A DNA stretch of 64,000 nt, from assembly GCA_036821905.1 (NCBI GenBank), contig DAISIR010000002.1:1-64000 (forward strand). Direction: 5' to 3'. The DNA is from Brooklawnia sp937867175. GTDB taxonomy: Bacteria > Actinomycetota > Actinomycetes > Propionibacteriales > Propionibacteriaceae. Position 1 is the stretch's first letter; every line of letters begins with the position of its first letter. This document shows, in pieces, positions 54,248 through 63,964 of this stretch. Position numbers and translations under genes: made by a program. Below the pieces are notes generated by a model. The model was given only the letters and a program-made list of their open reading frames with translations, had not been told where the DNA came from and made no database searches.

Positions 54248-54727
54248 TCAGGCCAGCCTGCCGGCCAGGTAGTCGTTGCCCACTGCCTGCTGGGTGTCGA
54301 TGACCCGCCGAACGTAGGGCGCCGCCGCAACCTCCAGGCCACGTCCGATCAACGGCAGATTGATGCTGAACTCCGCATTGAAGTCGACTTCGGTGATCGT
54401 CCCGACGTGAACCATCTCGCCGGTACCGCCCATGGACGCCGGCATTCCCTCAATGGCGACCTGAATGCGTCCTTCCCGGTTACCGTTGTGGCTCGGTGGC
54501 TGCCAAACGATGGTCAGGTCGATCTTCAAGACCGGCCCGGTGAACGGCTTGGCCTTGTCGGGTGCAGGCACCTCGGCCAGCACGTGGCTACCGGCAATGT
54601 CCGCAGAAACCTGCCAGCGCACGGCCCCGGCGGCCCGGGCGACCGCGGCCAGCCAGACCTCGTCGGCCATCATCTCGACTACGGACTGGGGATCGGCGTG
54701 GTAGGTGTGACGCGTGCTGATCTGCAT
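54248..54727 (-). CDS. DUF2505 domain protein
   Basis: A 159-aa protein of the DUF2505 (START/SRPBCC-like) family common in actinobacteria: MQISTRHTYHADPQSVVEMMAD at the start (abbreviated), a central VLKIDLTIVWQPP strand and a C-terminal helix AAAPYVRRVIDTQQAVGNDYL. The fold may bind a lipid or other hydrophobic ligand; function unknown. The ATG at 54727 lies 6 nt after CACAAT on the minus strand, a leaderless arrangement, so the longer in-frame start is rejected. It is divergent from the glutamate dehydrogenase gene. Confidence 0.85.
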   Translation of the reverse strand: MQISTRHTYHADPQSVVEMMADEVWLAAVARAAGAVRWQVSADIAGSHVLAEVPAPDKAKPFTGPVLKIDLTIVWQPPSHNGNREGRIQVAIEGMPASMGGTGEMVHVGTITEVDFNAEFSINLPLIGRGLEVAAAPYVRRVIDTQQAVGNDYLAGRLA

Positions 54728-54827
54728 GGGTCCATTGTGCTGTATCAGTGGCGGCTGCTGTACCGCAGCGAGGCTGACAGATAGGCTGACCGCAAGTTGC
54801 CAGCTTGTCCGGGGAGTGTGACCAGCA

Positions 54828-57800
54828 ATGACTGATGACGGTCGTCGTCCCGCCAAGCAGAGCCGTGGACAACTGCTGCAACAGATCGCGCAGCTGGCTG
54901 CCGAACGGGTCCCCGAACTTCCGGGAGCCGATCGCGTCCTGGAATTTGTCAGACACTATTTCAAGCACGCCGAGAACTCGATCCTGCTCACCCGGCCGGC
55001 CCAGCAGATCGTCCGCTCGTTGCTGTACCACGTTCAGCTGGCACACCGGCGCTCACCGGGTGAGTCGCACATCGACCTACACACCCCGTCGCTGGAGCAG
55101 GATGGTTGGGAGGCCGGGGGCCACACGGTGCTGACCTTGGTGGCTGATGACAAGGCCTGGCTGGTTGACACCATCAGCCTGGCGGTGAACGCGCAGGGTT
55201 GGGCGGTGCGTGAGATCATCCACCCGCAGTTCCACGCCATCCGGGATGCCGGAGGCAATCTGGCGGACATGGCCCATCGCAGCGAGGGCCGGGCGACGAT
55301 CGCGGAGGCGTGGCTGTGGCTGGAGCTCTATCCGCCGCTCGGTTCGTCAGCCGAGGACGCCAAGCCTGACCTGATGAGGGCCCTGCACGCCAGCCTGAAC
55401 GACCTCGACGCGGCCACCGCCGACCAGCAGGCGATGCACGATCGGCTGGGGGCGGTCGCCCAGCAGGCCGAGGACGCGCCGCATTCCGATGCCCCCCTCG
55501 TGGCCGAGATGCTGAAATGGCTGGCCGACGACCGCTTCCTGCTGCTCGGCGCTCGCGACTTCGCGCTGACCACCTCCGAGACTGGCGATGTCCACTTCGA
55601 ACCGCAGCCCGGTGGGCTGGGTATCCTGCGCGGCGACCAGCGCGCGTCCCGGGCGTTCGGTGCCGTCCCCAAGCAGGGCGAGTTGCTGGTCATCACCAAG
55701 GATTCCGACAGGTCGCGCGTTCGCCGGGCGAACCACATGGACTACTTGGGCCTGCACCTGGCCGGCCCGGACGGCGAGCACCTGGAGCGACGCTTCCTGG
55801 GCCTGTTCGCATCGTCGGCGTTGACCGAATCGGTGCTGCGGGTGCCGATGCTGCGCGGCAAGGCATTGCAGATCGCCGAAGCCATCGGTTACGACCCCGA
55901 CTCCTACGGTGGACGCGCCGTCGCAGCAGCGATCGAGGCCCACCCCCGCGAGGAGTTGCTGCAGTCGAGTGCCGCTGAGCTCACCCCGATCATCGCCGAG
56001 ATCGCCGACCAGGACGATCCTCGGCAGGTGATCAGCTACTTCCGGGCCGGGGCCTGGGGGCGCTTCCTGACTGCGCTGATCTACTTCCCGCGTGAGCGTT
56101 ACAACACCACCGTGCGCCAGCGGCTCGCGGGCCTGCTGATGGAGGTCAGCGGGGCCGAGTCCTTCCAGTGGAGCGCGCTGGTCAGCGAGTCACCGCTGGC
56201 GAGGCTGTACTTCACCTTGAAGTTGCCGCCCGGGCACGTGCTTCCGGAACTCGACCAGGCACGGCTGCGGCAGGCCATCGAGGAGGCAACCCGGGACTGG
56301 GAGGATCGCTTCATCGAGATCGCCGAACGGATGGACAGCTCGCAGCGCGGCGTCGAGTGGTCCGACGGCTACAAGGAGGACTACACCCCGGTCGAGGCGA
56401 TCAACGATCTGGTGGCGTTGAACCAGGTTTCGGGCTCGTCCGACATGGCGCAGATCATGTACGTGCCGGTGCCGCCAGAGAACGGGGTGGACTTCCGGCT
56501 GAAGATGCTGCGCGTCGACTCCGAGATGGTGCTCTCTCAGATCATGCCCCACCTGGCCAGCCTGGGCGTGGACGTCATCGACGAACGTCCGTTCCACCTG
56601 GAGTTGCGCGGCCATGACGCGCACATCTACGACTTCGGGCTTCGCCTGCCTGGTGGGCTCGAACGCCTGGACGGCTGGTCGTATGAGGCCCGAGCCCGCT
56701 TCACCTCGGCAGTGGCAGCCAGTTTTGCCGGACTGGGTGAGGCTGACGGTCTGAACCGGATGGTGACCGACTCCTGGTTGACCTGGCAGCAGGTTTCGGT
56801 GCTGCGCGCTATTTCACGTTATCTGCGTCAGCACGGCACCACCTACTCGCAGCCCTACATCGCCGCCACACTGCACAAACACCGACAGATCACCACCAGC
56901 CTGATGCAACTGTTCGAGGCCAAGTTTGATCCGTGGTTCGACCCCGCGGCAGACCGTGCGGCCTTGGTCGACGAGCATGCGAATCGCATCCGGGCGGCAC
57001 TGGAGCAGGTCTCCGCGCTCGACGAGGACAGAATGCTGCGGCAATTCCTGTCCGTGTTGCTAGCCGTCGTGCGCACCAACTACTACCAATTGGACGACGA
57101 CCCGTTGCCCAGCGGCACTCCCCGTTCCGGACGCGGCGCGTTGGCATTCAAGTTGTCGCCCGCCGACCTGGACTTCGCCGACGATCGCCAACCCAAGTTC
57201 GAGCTCTTCATCTACTCGCCGCAGGTGGAAGGTGTGCACCTGCGTTATGGTCCGGTCGCCCGCGGCGGCATCCGCTGGTCGGACCGGGCCGAGGACTACC
57301 GCACCGAGGTGCTCGACCTGGTCAGGGCGCAGACGGTCAAGAACGCCATCATCGTGCCGGTGGGCGCCAAGGGTGGCTTCTACCCGAAGCGGTTGGCCGA
57401 AGTGAGCGCGGCCGATCACGTCAGCGAGGGGCGGGCCAGCTACGCGTCCTACATCAGGGCCCTGCTCAGCGTCACCGACACGATTGTGGACGGCCAGCCG
57501 GTGCACCCCGATCGGGTGGTCGCCTGGGACGACTATGACCCGTACTTGGTGGTGGCCGCAGACAAGGGCACCGCCACCTTCAGCGACCTGGCCAACCAGA
57601 TCGCGGTCGAGCGGGGATTCTGGCTCGGGGACGCATTCGCGTCCGGCGGCTCAGACGGTTACGACCATAAGGCGATGGGCATCACCGCACGCGGTGCGTG
57701 GGTCTCGGTGCAACGCCACTTCAGCGAGATGGGAATCAATGACCAGACCGACGACTTCACCTGCGTCGGCATCGGGGACATGTCGGGCGACGTCTTCGGC

Positions 57801-59654
57801 AACGGCATGCTGCGATCGCGGCACATTCGGCTGGTGGCCGCGTTCAACCACACGCACATCTTCATCGACCCCGACCCAGACCCCGAGAGCTCCTACGCCG
57901 AACGTGAGCGGCTGTTCCGGCTGCGGCGTTCCGGATGGAACGACTACCGCCCAGAACTGATCACCGCCGGTGGCGGCGTCCACCTACGCACGGCCAAGGC
58001 GATTCCGGTTGGTGACGAGGTTCGCCGGGCGCTGGGGATCGACGATGACGTCACCGAGTTGACCCCGAACGAGATGATCCAGGCCATCCTGCGAGCCCCG
58101 GTCGACCTGATGTGGAACGGCGGGATCGGCACCTGGGTGAAAGCGACCGACGAAACCCACGCCCAGGTCGGCGATCGCAGCAACGACCAGTTGCGGGTGG
58201 ACGCGGACACGGTCCGGGCGCGCTGCGTGTCAGAGGGCGGCAATCTTGGCTGGACGCAGGCAGCCCGCGTCGAGTACGCCCTTGCCGACGGCCGCATCAA
58301 CACCGACTTCATCGACAACTCCGCCGGCGTAGACACCTCAGACCACGAAGTCAACATCAAGATCCTGCTGGACGCCGAGGTCGCAGCCGGTCGGCTGGAC
58401 CGCAGCGGACGCAACCGCCTGCTGCACGAGATGACCGACGAGGTTGCCGCGGCGGTGCTGGATGACAACGTCGCCCAGAACCGCGCATTGGCCAACTCGC
58501 TGGCCTCGGCCCACGCGCATGCCGGGGTGCATGAGCAGTTGATGGCGACGCTGGAGCGCAGTGGGCAACTCGCTCGTCGGCCGGAGGGCCTGCCGAGCAG
58601 CGAGACGCTGGCGGCCCGGACGGCTCATGGGCGGGGACTGGTAGGACCAGAGTTGGCGATGTTGTTGGCGACGGTGAAGCACGGCCTCGCCGAGGACGTG
58701 TTGGCATCCGAGTTGCCTGACGATCCCTATCTGGCAGACCGGCTTGTCAAGTACTTCCCGACGCCGCTGCGCGAGCGTTTCGGCGAACAGATGTGGCACC
58801 ATCCACTTGCCCGCCAGATCATCACCACCGTGGCGGTGAATCGCTTCGTCGATTCCCAAGGCATCAGCGCAGCCCACCGACTGCGGGCCGAGACCGGTGC
58901 ATCAACGGCCGATGTGTTGCGTGCCCAACTGACCGCACGCAACTTGATGGATGCCGGCTGGCTCGAGACCACCATCACCAGTGCGGCCGACATGGATGCC
59001 GCCACCAAGACCCTGCTCCGGGTGTACATCCGCCGCCTCGTGGAGCGTGCCTGCCGATGGCTGCTCCAGGAACACCGCCACGGTGTAGACATCGAGGCGC
59101 TGGTCGCCGAACTCAAACCGGGAACGCGCGAGGTCATCCGGGATCTGCCCGAGTTGCTCGCCCCCGCTGGTCTGGAACGGTATGAGGCGTCGGTGGCCAA
59201 CTTGGTCGAGCTCGGCGTGCGTGACGACCTGGCGTGCCGGATGGCCAGTTGGCAGATCGCCCACCTGGCGTTGCCGATCGTGCGAGTGGCCGGACGCCAC
59301 CACCGCGACGTCGGCCTGACCGCCCGGGTCTATTTCGCGTTGAGTGAGCGGCTGGGCATCGACAAGGCGTTGGCCTCGTCGCAGAACCTGCCGCGTACCG
59401 GCCGTTGGGAGATCATGGCCCGGGCATCGGTTCGCGATGAGCTGATCAGCGTCCAGGCCGCGATCGCAGCAGATGCGTTGGAGTTGTCCCCCGACCCCGG
59501 GCTGGGCCCAGACGAAGTCGTATCGGCATGGTGGCAAGCACATCCGTCAGCTGCCATCCAGCACGACCTGCTGTCAGAGGTCTGTCAGGGCGAGGTCGAC
59601 CTGGCCAGGATGTCGGTGGCGACCGGGGCGCTGCGCGGGCTGCTCACTCGCTGA
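54828..59654 (+). CDS. NAD-specific glutamate dehydrogenase, 180-kDa class
   Basis: A 1608-aa large glutamate dehydrogenase. The N-terminal regulatory half (HxxYFKHAE, then LLSHVQL-like text reading LLYHVQLAHRRSPGES) leads into the catalytic core: GGIRWSDRAEDYRTEV at about 813-828, VPVGAKGGFYPKR near 844-856 with the catalytic Lys, and the NAD region GDMSGDVFGNGML near 985-997. It converts glutamate to 2-oxoglutarate and ammonia for amino-acid catabolism. The ATG at 54828 has a GGGGAG site about 11 nt upstream. The frame is open with no interruption over 4.8 kb. It is followed 26 bp later by a PHP phosphoesterase gene. Confidence 0.94.
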   Translation: MTDDGRRPAKQSRGQLLQQIAQLAAERVPELPGADRVLEFVRHYFKHAENSILLTRPAQQIVRSLLYHVQLAHRRSPGESHIDLHTPSLEQDGWEAGGHTVLTLVADDKAWLVDTISLAVNAQGWAVREIIHPQFHAIRDAGGNLADMAHRSEGRATIAEAWLWLELYPPLGSSAEDAKPDLMRALHASLNDLDAATADQQAMHDRLGAVAQQAEDAPHSDAPLVAEMLKWLADDRFLLLGARDFALTTSETGDVHFEPQPGGLGILRGDQRASRAFGAVPKQGELLVITKDSDRSRVRRANHMDYLGLHLAGPDGEHLERRFLGLFASSALTESVLRVPMLRGKALQIAEAIGYDPDSYGGRAVAAAIEAHPREELLQSSAAELTPIIAEIADQDDPRQVISYFRAGAWGRFLTALIYFPRERYNTTVRQRLAGLLMEVSGAESFQWSALVSESPLARLYFTLKLPPGHVLPELDQARLRQAIEEATRDWEDRFIEIAERMDSSQRGVEWSDGYKEDYTPVEAINDLVALNQVSGSSDMAQIMYVPVPPENGVDFRLKMLRVDSEMVLSQIMPHLASLGVDVIDERPFHLELRGHDAHIYDFGLRLPGGLERLDGWSYEARARFTSAVAASFAGLGEADGLNRMVTDSWLTWQQVSVLRAISRYLRQHGTTYSQPYIAATLHKHRQITTSLMQLFEAKFDPWFDPAADRAALVDEHANRIRAALEQVSALDEDRMLRQFLSVLLAVVRTNYYQLDDDPLPSGTPRSGRGALAFKLSPADLDFADDRQPKFELFIYSPQVEGVHLRYGPVARGGIRWSDRAEDYRTEVLDLVRAQTVKNAIIVPVGAKGGFYPKRLAEVSAADHVSEGRASYASYIRALLSVTDTIVDGQPVHPDRVVAWDDYDPYLVVAADKGTATFSDLANQIAVERGFWLGDAFASGGSDGYDHKAMGITARGAWVSVQRHFSEMGINDQTDDFTCVGIGDMSGDVFGNGMLRSRHIRLVAAFNHTHIFIDPDPDPESSYAERERLFRLRRSGWNDYRPELITAGGGVHLRTAKAIPVGDEVRRALGIDDDVTELTPNEMIQAILRAPVDLMWNGGIGTWVKATDETHAQVGDRSNDQLRVDADTVRARCVSEGGNLGWTQAARVEYALADGRINTDFIDNSAGVDTSDHEVNIKILLDAEVAAGRLDRSGRNRLLHEMTDEVAAAVLDDNVAQNRALANSLASAHAHAGVHEQLMATLERSGQLARRPEGLPSSETLAARTAHGRGLVGPELAMLLATVKHGLAEDVLASELPDDPYLADRLVKYFPTPLRERFGEQMWHHPLARQIITTVAVNRFVDSQGISAAHRLRAETGASTADVLRAQLTARNLMDAGWLETTITSAADMDAATKTLLRVYIRRLVERACRWLLQEHRHGVDIEALVAELKPGTREVIRDLPELLAPAGLERYEASVANLVELGVRDDLACRMASWQIAHLALPIVRVAGRHHRDVGLTARVYFALSERLGIDKALASSQNLPRTGRWEIMARASVRDELISVQAAIAADALELSPDPGLGPDEVVSAWWQAHPSAAIQHDLLSEVCQGEVDLARMSVATGALRGLLTR

Positions 59655-59680
59655 GGCCACCGTCGGGCAGGATGGGCACT

Positions 59681-60538
59681 ATGCATATCGACCTGCACAC
59701 CCACTCCAATGTCTCCGACGGCACCGACACCGCTACCCGCTTGGTGCTGAATGCCCGAGCCGCCGGGCTGGATACGGTGGCACTGACCGACCATGACACG
59801 CTGGACGGTGTTCCGGAGGCGCGTGCGGCCGGGCGCCGAATGGGCATCCACGTAGTGCCAGGAGTCGAACTGAGCGCCGAGGTCGACGGTCGTGAGGTGC
59901 ATCTGCTTGGTTACGGCACACGGCTCGACCATCGCGACTTGAACGCCGAGCTGACGCGGATTCGGCTGGGACGCCGTAACCGGCTGCCGGCGATGCTCGA
60001 CAAACTGGCCCGGCTCGGCGTCCCGCTGACCATGGCGGAGGTGGAGGCGCAAGCAGGCGCCGCCGGCACCGCACTTGGACGGCCGCACGTCGCGGATGCG
60101 CTGATCGCCAAGGGCGAGGTCGCCAACCGGCAGGAGGCCTTCGACCGGTTCCTGGACCGCAACGGTCCGGCCTTCGTGCCACGTCCGGCCGCCGAACTCA
60201 CCGCGGGCGTCGACCTGCTGCACGCGGCCGGGGCGGCGGTGGTACTGGCTCACCCGGGTATCCGCGGCATGGACGAGGTGCTCACCGGCGAACTGATCGA
60301 GATGCTGGCCCGCGAGCACGGCTTGGACGGCATCGAGGTCGATTACCCGCTGCACGACGCTTCCACGCGAGATCTTTTCCACCGGCTGGGTGCCCGCCTT
60401 GACCTGGTTCGCACCGGCTCCAGTGACTACCACGGAACTGGCAAGGTGGGACACGATTTGGGCTGTGTGCTCACCCGGGAGCCGGCCTTTCGCGAGTTGC
60501 TCAGCCGGGTGGCCGCGCGCGGGGGAGTGGTGCGTTGA
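59681..60538 (+). CDS. PHP-domain phosphoesterase (3',5'-nucleoside bisphosphate phosphatase-like)
   Basis: A 285-aa PHP enzyme. Metal motif HxH at H6/H8 in DLHTHSNVSDG, LTDHDTLDG near 37-45, HVVPGVELSAE near 58-68, VLAHPG near 188-193 and SSDYHG near 247-252. These are the metal ligands of the YciV/RnaseAM-like group that acts on nucleoside 3',5'-bisphosphates or short RNA. ATG 59681 is chosen; an ATG three codons upstream is too close to the AGGATGG site. It follows the glutamate dehydrogenase gene closely and precedes trpS by 18 bp. Confidence 0.9.
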   Translation: MHIDLHTHSNVSDGTDTATRLVLNARAAGLDTVALTDHDTLDGVPEARAAGRRMGIHVVPGVELSAEVDGREVHLLGYGTRLDHRDLNAELTRIRLGRRNRLPAMLDKLARLGVPLTMAEVEAQAGAAGTALGRPHVADALIAKGEVANRQEAFDRFLDRNGPAFVPRPAAELTAGVDLLHAAGAAVVLAHPGIRGMDEVLTGELIEMLAREHGLDGIEVDYPLHDASTRDLFHRLGARLDLVRTGSSDYHGTGKVGHDLGCVLTREPAFRELLSRVAARGGVVR

Positions 60539-60543
60539 GCCGA

Positions 60544-60549
60544 TAGGCT
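60544..60549 (+). promoter_or_regulatory. Putative -10 element of trpS
   Basis: TAGGCT lies exactly 7 nt before the trpS ATG with no Shine-Dalgarno site between, the leaderless pattern seen at several other genes here. It gives trpS a start independent of the PHP gene. Confidence 0.45.
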
Positions 60550-60556
60550 AGCGCCC

Positions 60557-61651
60557 ATGCCACAGATCGAGGACGCGCTGGAATCAACTTCAGAGGCGTC
60601 GTTGCGAGCCAGCCAGGCACGCAGTGACGCCATCGAGGCAGACTTGACGGTGCACCCGGAGCGCTATCGGATGTTGACCGGCGACCGGCCCACCGGACGC
60701 CTGCACATCGGGCACTACTTCGGATCGCTGGCGAACCGCCGGCGTCTACAGAACCTGGGAATGGACACCTGGGTGCTGATCGCCGATTACCAGGTCATCT
60801 ACGACCGCGACGGCGTGGGTGATCTGAAGGCCAACGTGCTCAGCGCAATCGCGGACTACCTGGCTGTCGGGATCGATCCGGCCAAGTCGACGATCTTCGC
60901 ACACTCCGCGATACCTGCGCTGAACCAGCTGATACTGCCTTTCCTTTCGCTGGTCACCGACGCCGAGCTGCGGCGCAACCCGACCGTCAAGGACGAGTTG
61001 GCCAACTCCGACCGGCCGATGAGCGGGCTGATGCTCACCTTCCCGGTGCACCAGGCCGCCGACATTCTGTTCTGTAAGGCCAACCTGGTGCCGGTCGGCA
61101 AGGACCAGCTGCCGCACATTGAGGTCACCCGACTGATCGCCCGCCGCTTCGACGAACGCTACGGGCGCGTCCACCCCGACGTGCCGGTCTTCCCCCAGGC
61201 GGACGCTCTGCTGTCGGCGGCCCCGGCAATCCTCGGGCTCGACGGCACGAAGATGAGCAAGTCCAAGGGCAACGTGATCGAACTCGGCATGACCGCCGAC
61301 GAGACGGCGAAGCTGATCAAGAAGGCCAAGACGGATGCCGACCGGCACATCACCTACGACCCGGTCAACCGGCCCGAGGTCTCCAACCTGGTGATGTTGG
61401 CCGCGGTCAGCAGCGGACGCACCCCTGAGCAGGTGGCCGAAGAGATCGGCGGCGGTGGCGGTGGCGGCCTGAAGAAAGAGGTCACCGAGGCGCTCAACGA
61501 ACACCTCGCACCGATCAGGGCCCGGCGGGCCGAGCTGGTTGCCGACCCCGGCCACCTGCTCAAGGTGCTGCATGAGGGCAACGACAAGGCGAACGCGATG
61601 GCCGCTGACACCTTGGGCGACGTCCTGGCCGCCATGCAGATGGACTACTGA
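60557..61651 (+). CDS. trpS: Tryptophan-tRNA ligase
   Basis: A 364-aa class I synthetase. The HIGH motif is at 50-53 (LHIGHYFGS) and KMSKS at 232-236, both intact; MLTGDRPTGRLHIG and DRPMSGLMLTFPVHQAADIL are specific to TrpS. It has a 35-residue N-terminal extension beyond the usual bacterial start and a run of eight to nine Gly codons (EEIGGGGGGGLKK) near residues 295-303 in the C-terminal part, a flexible insertion. It charges tRNA-Trp with tryptophan. No T-box-like leader is present, because the mRNA appears leaderless. Confidence 0.96.
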   Translation: MPQIEDALESTSEASLRASQARSDAIEADLTVHPERYRMLTGDRPTGRLHIGHYFGSLANRRRLQNLGMDTWVLIADYQVIYDRDGVGDLKANVLSAIADYLAVGIDPAKSTIFAHSAIPALNQLILPFLSLVTDAELRRNPTVKDELANSDRPMSGLMLTFPVHQAADILFCKANLVPVGKDQLPHIEVTRLIARRFDERYGRVHPDVPVFPQADALLSAAPAILGLDGTKMSKSKGNVIELGMTADETAKLIKKAKTDADRHITYDPVNRPEVSNLVMLAAVSSGRTPEQVAEEIGGGGGGGLKKEVTEALNEHLAPIRARRAELVADPGHLLKVLHEGNDKANAMAADTLGDVLAAMQMDY

Positions 61652-61713
61652 ACAGCCGTACCGGGCAGGCCCACTTGGGCGGCGAGTCGGTCTGTCGGCC
61701 GGAGCCGGGCGGC

Positions 61714-62475
61714 TCAGCTGAAGTAGGCGCCGCCGTTGATGTCGGTGACGGTGCCGGTGACGAATCCGGCGGCCTCGTTGTCGGCCAGCCACAGGATCGG
61801 TCCGGCGACGTCGGCGGGCAGACCCGGCTTCTTGAGGGCAATGCCCTCGATCGCCGCGGCCCGTCCGTCGGCGGTGTTGAACTGCTCGTGGAACGGCGTG
61901 TCCAAAATCAACCCGGGCGCCACCGCGTTCACGCGGATCTGTCGGGGAGCAAGTTCCTTTGCCATCGCGGTGGTGAACCCGAACATGGCGGCCTTGCTGG
62001 TCGCGTAGGCGACCGCCCCTTGGCCGCCACCATTCTGGCCAGCCAGTGAGGCGACGTTGATAATCGACCCGCCGTCGCTCAGGTGCGCCAACGCAGCCCG
62101 AGTGACGAGGAAGCAGCTGGTCAGGTTGACGTCGAGCACCTTGCGCCACAGCTCCAGGCTCATCTGCGCCAAGGGGGAGCGCTGCACCATGCCGCCAGCG
62201 TTGTTCACCAAGATGTCCAGGCCGCCCAAGGCGTCAACGATCGCAACCATGGCGTGGTCGACCTGCTGCTCGTCGGTTGCGTCCAGCCTGATCGCGAACG
62301 GTCGACTGCCGTGCAGCCAAGCGAGTTCGTCCAGCAGTTCGCCGTCTGGCTCATGGGTGAAATAGGTGAACGCGACTTCGGCGCCCTGCCTTGCGAAAGC
62401 CCTAACGATGCCCAGCCCTATCCCGACGCCGCCACCGGTGACCAGCACACGCTTGCCCGAGAAATCTTGGATCAT
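61714..62475 (-). CDS. Short-chain dehydrogenase/reductase
   Basis: A 253-aa classical SDR. Cofactor motif TGGGVGIG at 13-20, NNAGG at 91-95, catalytic Ser143, Tyr157 and Lys161 (YATSK). Complete and normal length, ending DINGGAYFS as in FabG-like members. The substrate is unknown (3-oxoacyl or sugar/alcohol reductases are relatives). Its ATG overlaps the stop of the helicase gene by 4 bp, so it is translated from the same leftward transcript. Confidence 0.9.
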   Translation of the reverse strand: MIQDFSGKRVLVTGGGVGIGLGIVRAFARQGAEVAFTYFTHEPDGELLDELAWLHGSRPFAIRLDATDEQQVDHAMVAIVDALGGLDILVNNAGGMVQRSPLAQMSLELWRKVLDVNLTSCFLVTRAALAHLSDGGSIINVASLAGQNGGGQGAVAYATSKAAMFGFTTAMAKELAPRQIRVNAVAPGLILDTPFHEQFNTADGRAAAIEGIALKKPGLPADVAGPILWLADNEAAGFVTGTVTDINGGAYFS

Positions 62476-63884
62476 GCCGTCGATTCTGGCAGAGCCTCCG
62501 GCGGCTGACGGTCACCCCGTTCGATGACCTCACCATTGCGGCGGCGAACGCGCTTGCGGCGCTGCCGATCGGACTTCTTGTCGTCCTTGCCGACTCTGCG
62601 AGCCTGCGACCGGTGGGGCCGCGCAGTCGGCTGCTCCTCGTCGTCCTTGGCCGGGGTGCTTGCTGCGATGCGTCCCTTGGTGTCTTCGGGGATCTGAAGT
62701 TCGGTAAGCAGGTGGGAACTGGTGGAGTAGGTCTCGGCAGGCTCGGGGAAATCGAGATCGAGCGCCTTGTTGATCACCCTCCAGCGGGTGAGGTCCGGCC
62801 AGTCAACCAGTGTGATCGCCACCCCGGAGTGGCCGGCGCGTCCGGTGCGTCCGATGCGGTGCACGTACTGGTGTGCGTCGTCGGGTACCTCGTAGTTGAT
62901 AACATGGGTGACGCCCGCCACGTCGATGCCGCGGGCAGCCACGTCTGTAGCCACCAGCACCTTCGTCGCGCCACGACGGAACTTCTTCAGCGTCCGCTCA
63001 CGCTGCACCTGGTTGAGGTCGCCGTGGATGGCGGCAGCGTCGAAGCCCCGTTCGACCAACTCGTCGGCCAGCCGCTGCGCCAAGCGCTTGGTCCGGGTGA
63101 AGACCATCATCTTGCCGACCGATGGTGCCTGTGCCAGCTTGCCGATGATCTCCGGCTTGTCCAGGTCGTGGGCTTGGTAGACGAACTGGGTGGTGTCGGG
63201 GACAGTCGCCTGGGCGTCTTGGCCCTCCGCGCGCACGTGCACCGGCTGGTTCAGGTGCGCCCGAGCCAGCGCGATGATCTGGGCCGGCATGGTGGCACTG
63301 AACATCAGCGTCTGCTTGTCGGACGGGGTCATACCGGTCAACCGCTCGACGTCCGGAAGGAAGCCGAGGTCGAGCATCTCGTCGGCCTCGTCGAGCACCA
63401 GCACCTGGACATGGGACAGGTCAAGGCTCTTCCGGTTCGCCAGGTCGAGCAGTCGCCCGGGCGTGCCGACTACCAGGTCTACGCCGTCACTCAACGTGTC
63501 GAGTTGCTCGTCGTAGCCGACGCCGCCGTAGATCGTCAGGACGCGGACCCCAAGCTTCGCCGAGGCCTTCGCCAAGTCGGTGCTCACCTGCAGGGCCAGC
63601 TCGCGAGTTGGTGTCATCACCAAGGCCTGCGGCTTGCCGTAGCTTACGAAATCGTCGAATTCTTCGTGGCCTGGCAACACCAACCGCTGCAGTAGCGGGG
63701 CGCCGAAGGCCAGCGTCTTGCCGGTCCCAGTGCGGGCCTGACCGATCATGTCGGCGCCGCTCAGAGCGATCGGAATCGCCAGTTCTTGGATCGGGAAGGG
63801 GTTGTGGATGCCGGCCTCGGCCAGTGCCGCGACGATCGGCTCGGCCACGCCAAGATCGGTAAAAGTGTGTGTGTTTTCTGTCAT
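62472..63884 (-). CDS. DEAD-box ATP-dependent RNA helicase
   Basis: A 470-aa DEAD-box helicase. Q-motif region FPIQELAIP, Walker A ARTGTGKT at 50-57, PTRELA at about 92-97, TPGR at 141-144, DEAD at 165-168, SAT at 196-198, and HRIGRTGR in the C-terminal RecA domain. The tail (about 425-460) is very basic (KKSDRQRRKRVRRR), typical of RhlE-like enzymes that act on structured RNA or ribosome precursors. The ATG lies in an 80-bp divergent region shared with the next rightward gene. The downstream SDR gene overlaps it by 4 bp. Confidence 0.95.
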   Translation of the reverse strand: MTENTHTFTDLGVAEPIVAALAEAGIHNPFPIQELAIPIALSGADMIGQARTGTGKTLAFGAPLLQRLVLPGHEEFDDFVSYGKPQALVMTPTRELALQVSTDLAKASAKLGVRVLTIYGGVGYDEQLDTLSDGVDLVVGTPGRLLDLANRKSLDLSHVQVLVLDEADEMLDLGFLPDVERLTGMTPSDKQTLMFSATMPAQIIALARAHLNQPVHVRAEGQDAQATVPDTTQFVYQAHDLDKPEIIGKLAQAPSVGKMMVFTRTKRLAQRLADELVERGFDAAAIHGDLNQVQRERTLKKFRRGATKVLVATDVAARGIDVAGVTHVINYEVPDDAHQYVHRIGRTGRAGHSGVAITLVDWPDLTRWRVINKALDLDFPEPAETYSTSSHLLTELQIPEDTKGRIAASTPAKDDEEQPTARPHRSQARRVGKDDKKSDRQRRKRVRRRNGEVIERGDRQPPEALPESTA

Positions 63885-63964
63885 CAGCTCTTCTAGGCCT
63901 CGGGAATGCGTGGTCCACCGGCCATTCTAGCGCTCCCGCAGACAGCGCGCGCTAGCCTGAGCGG

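Noticed and set aside
61652..61713. GCCCACTTGGGC palindrome between trpS and the SDR gene as a terminator
   Set aside because: The stem would leave a loop of two bases, too tight, and no T-run follows.
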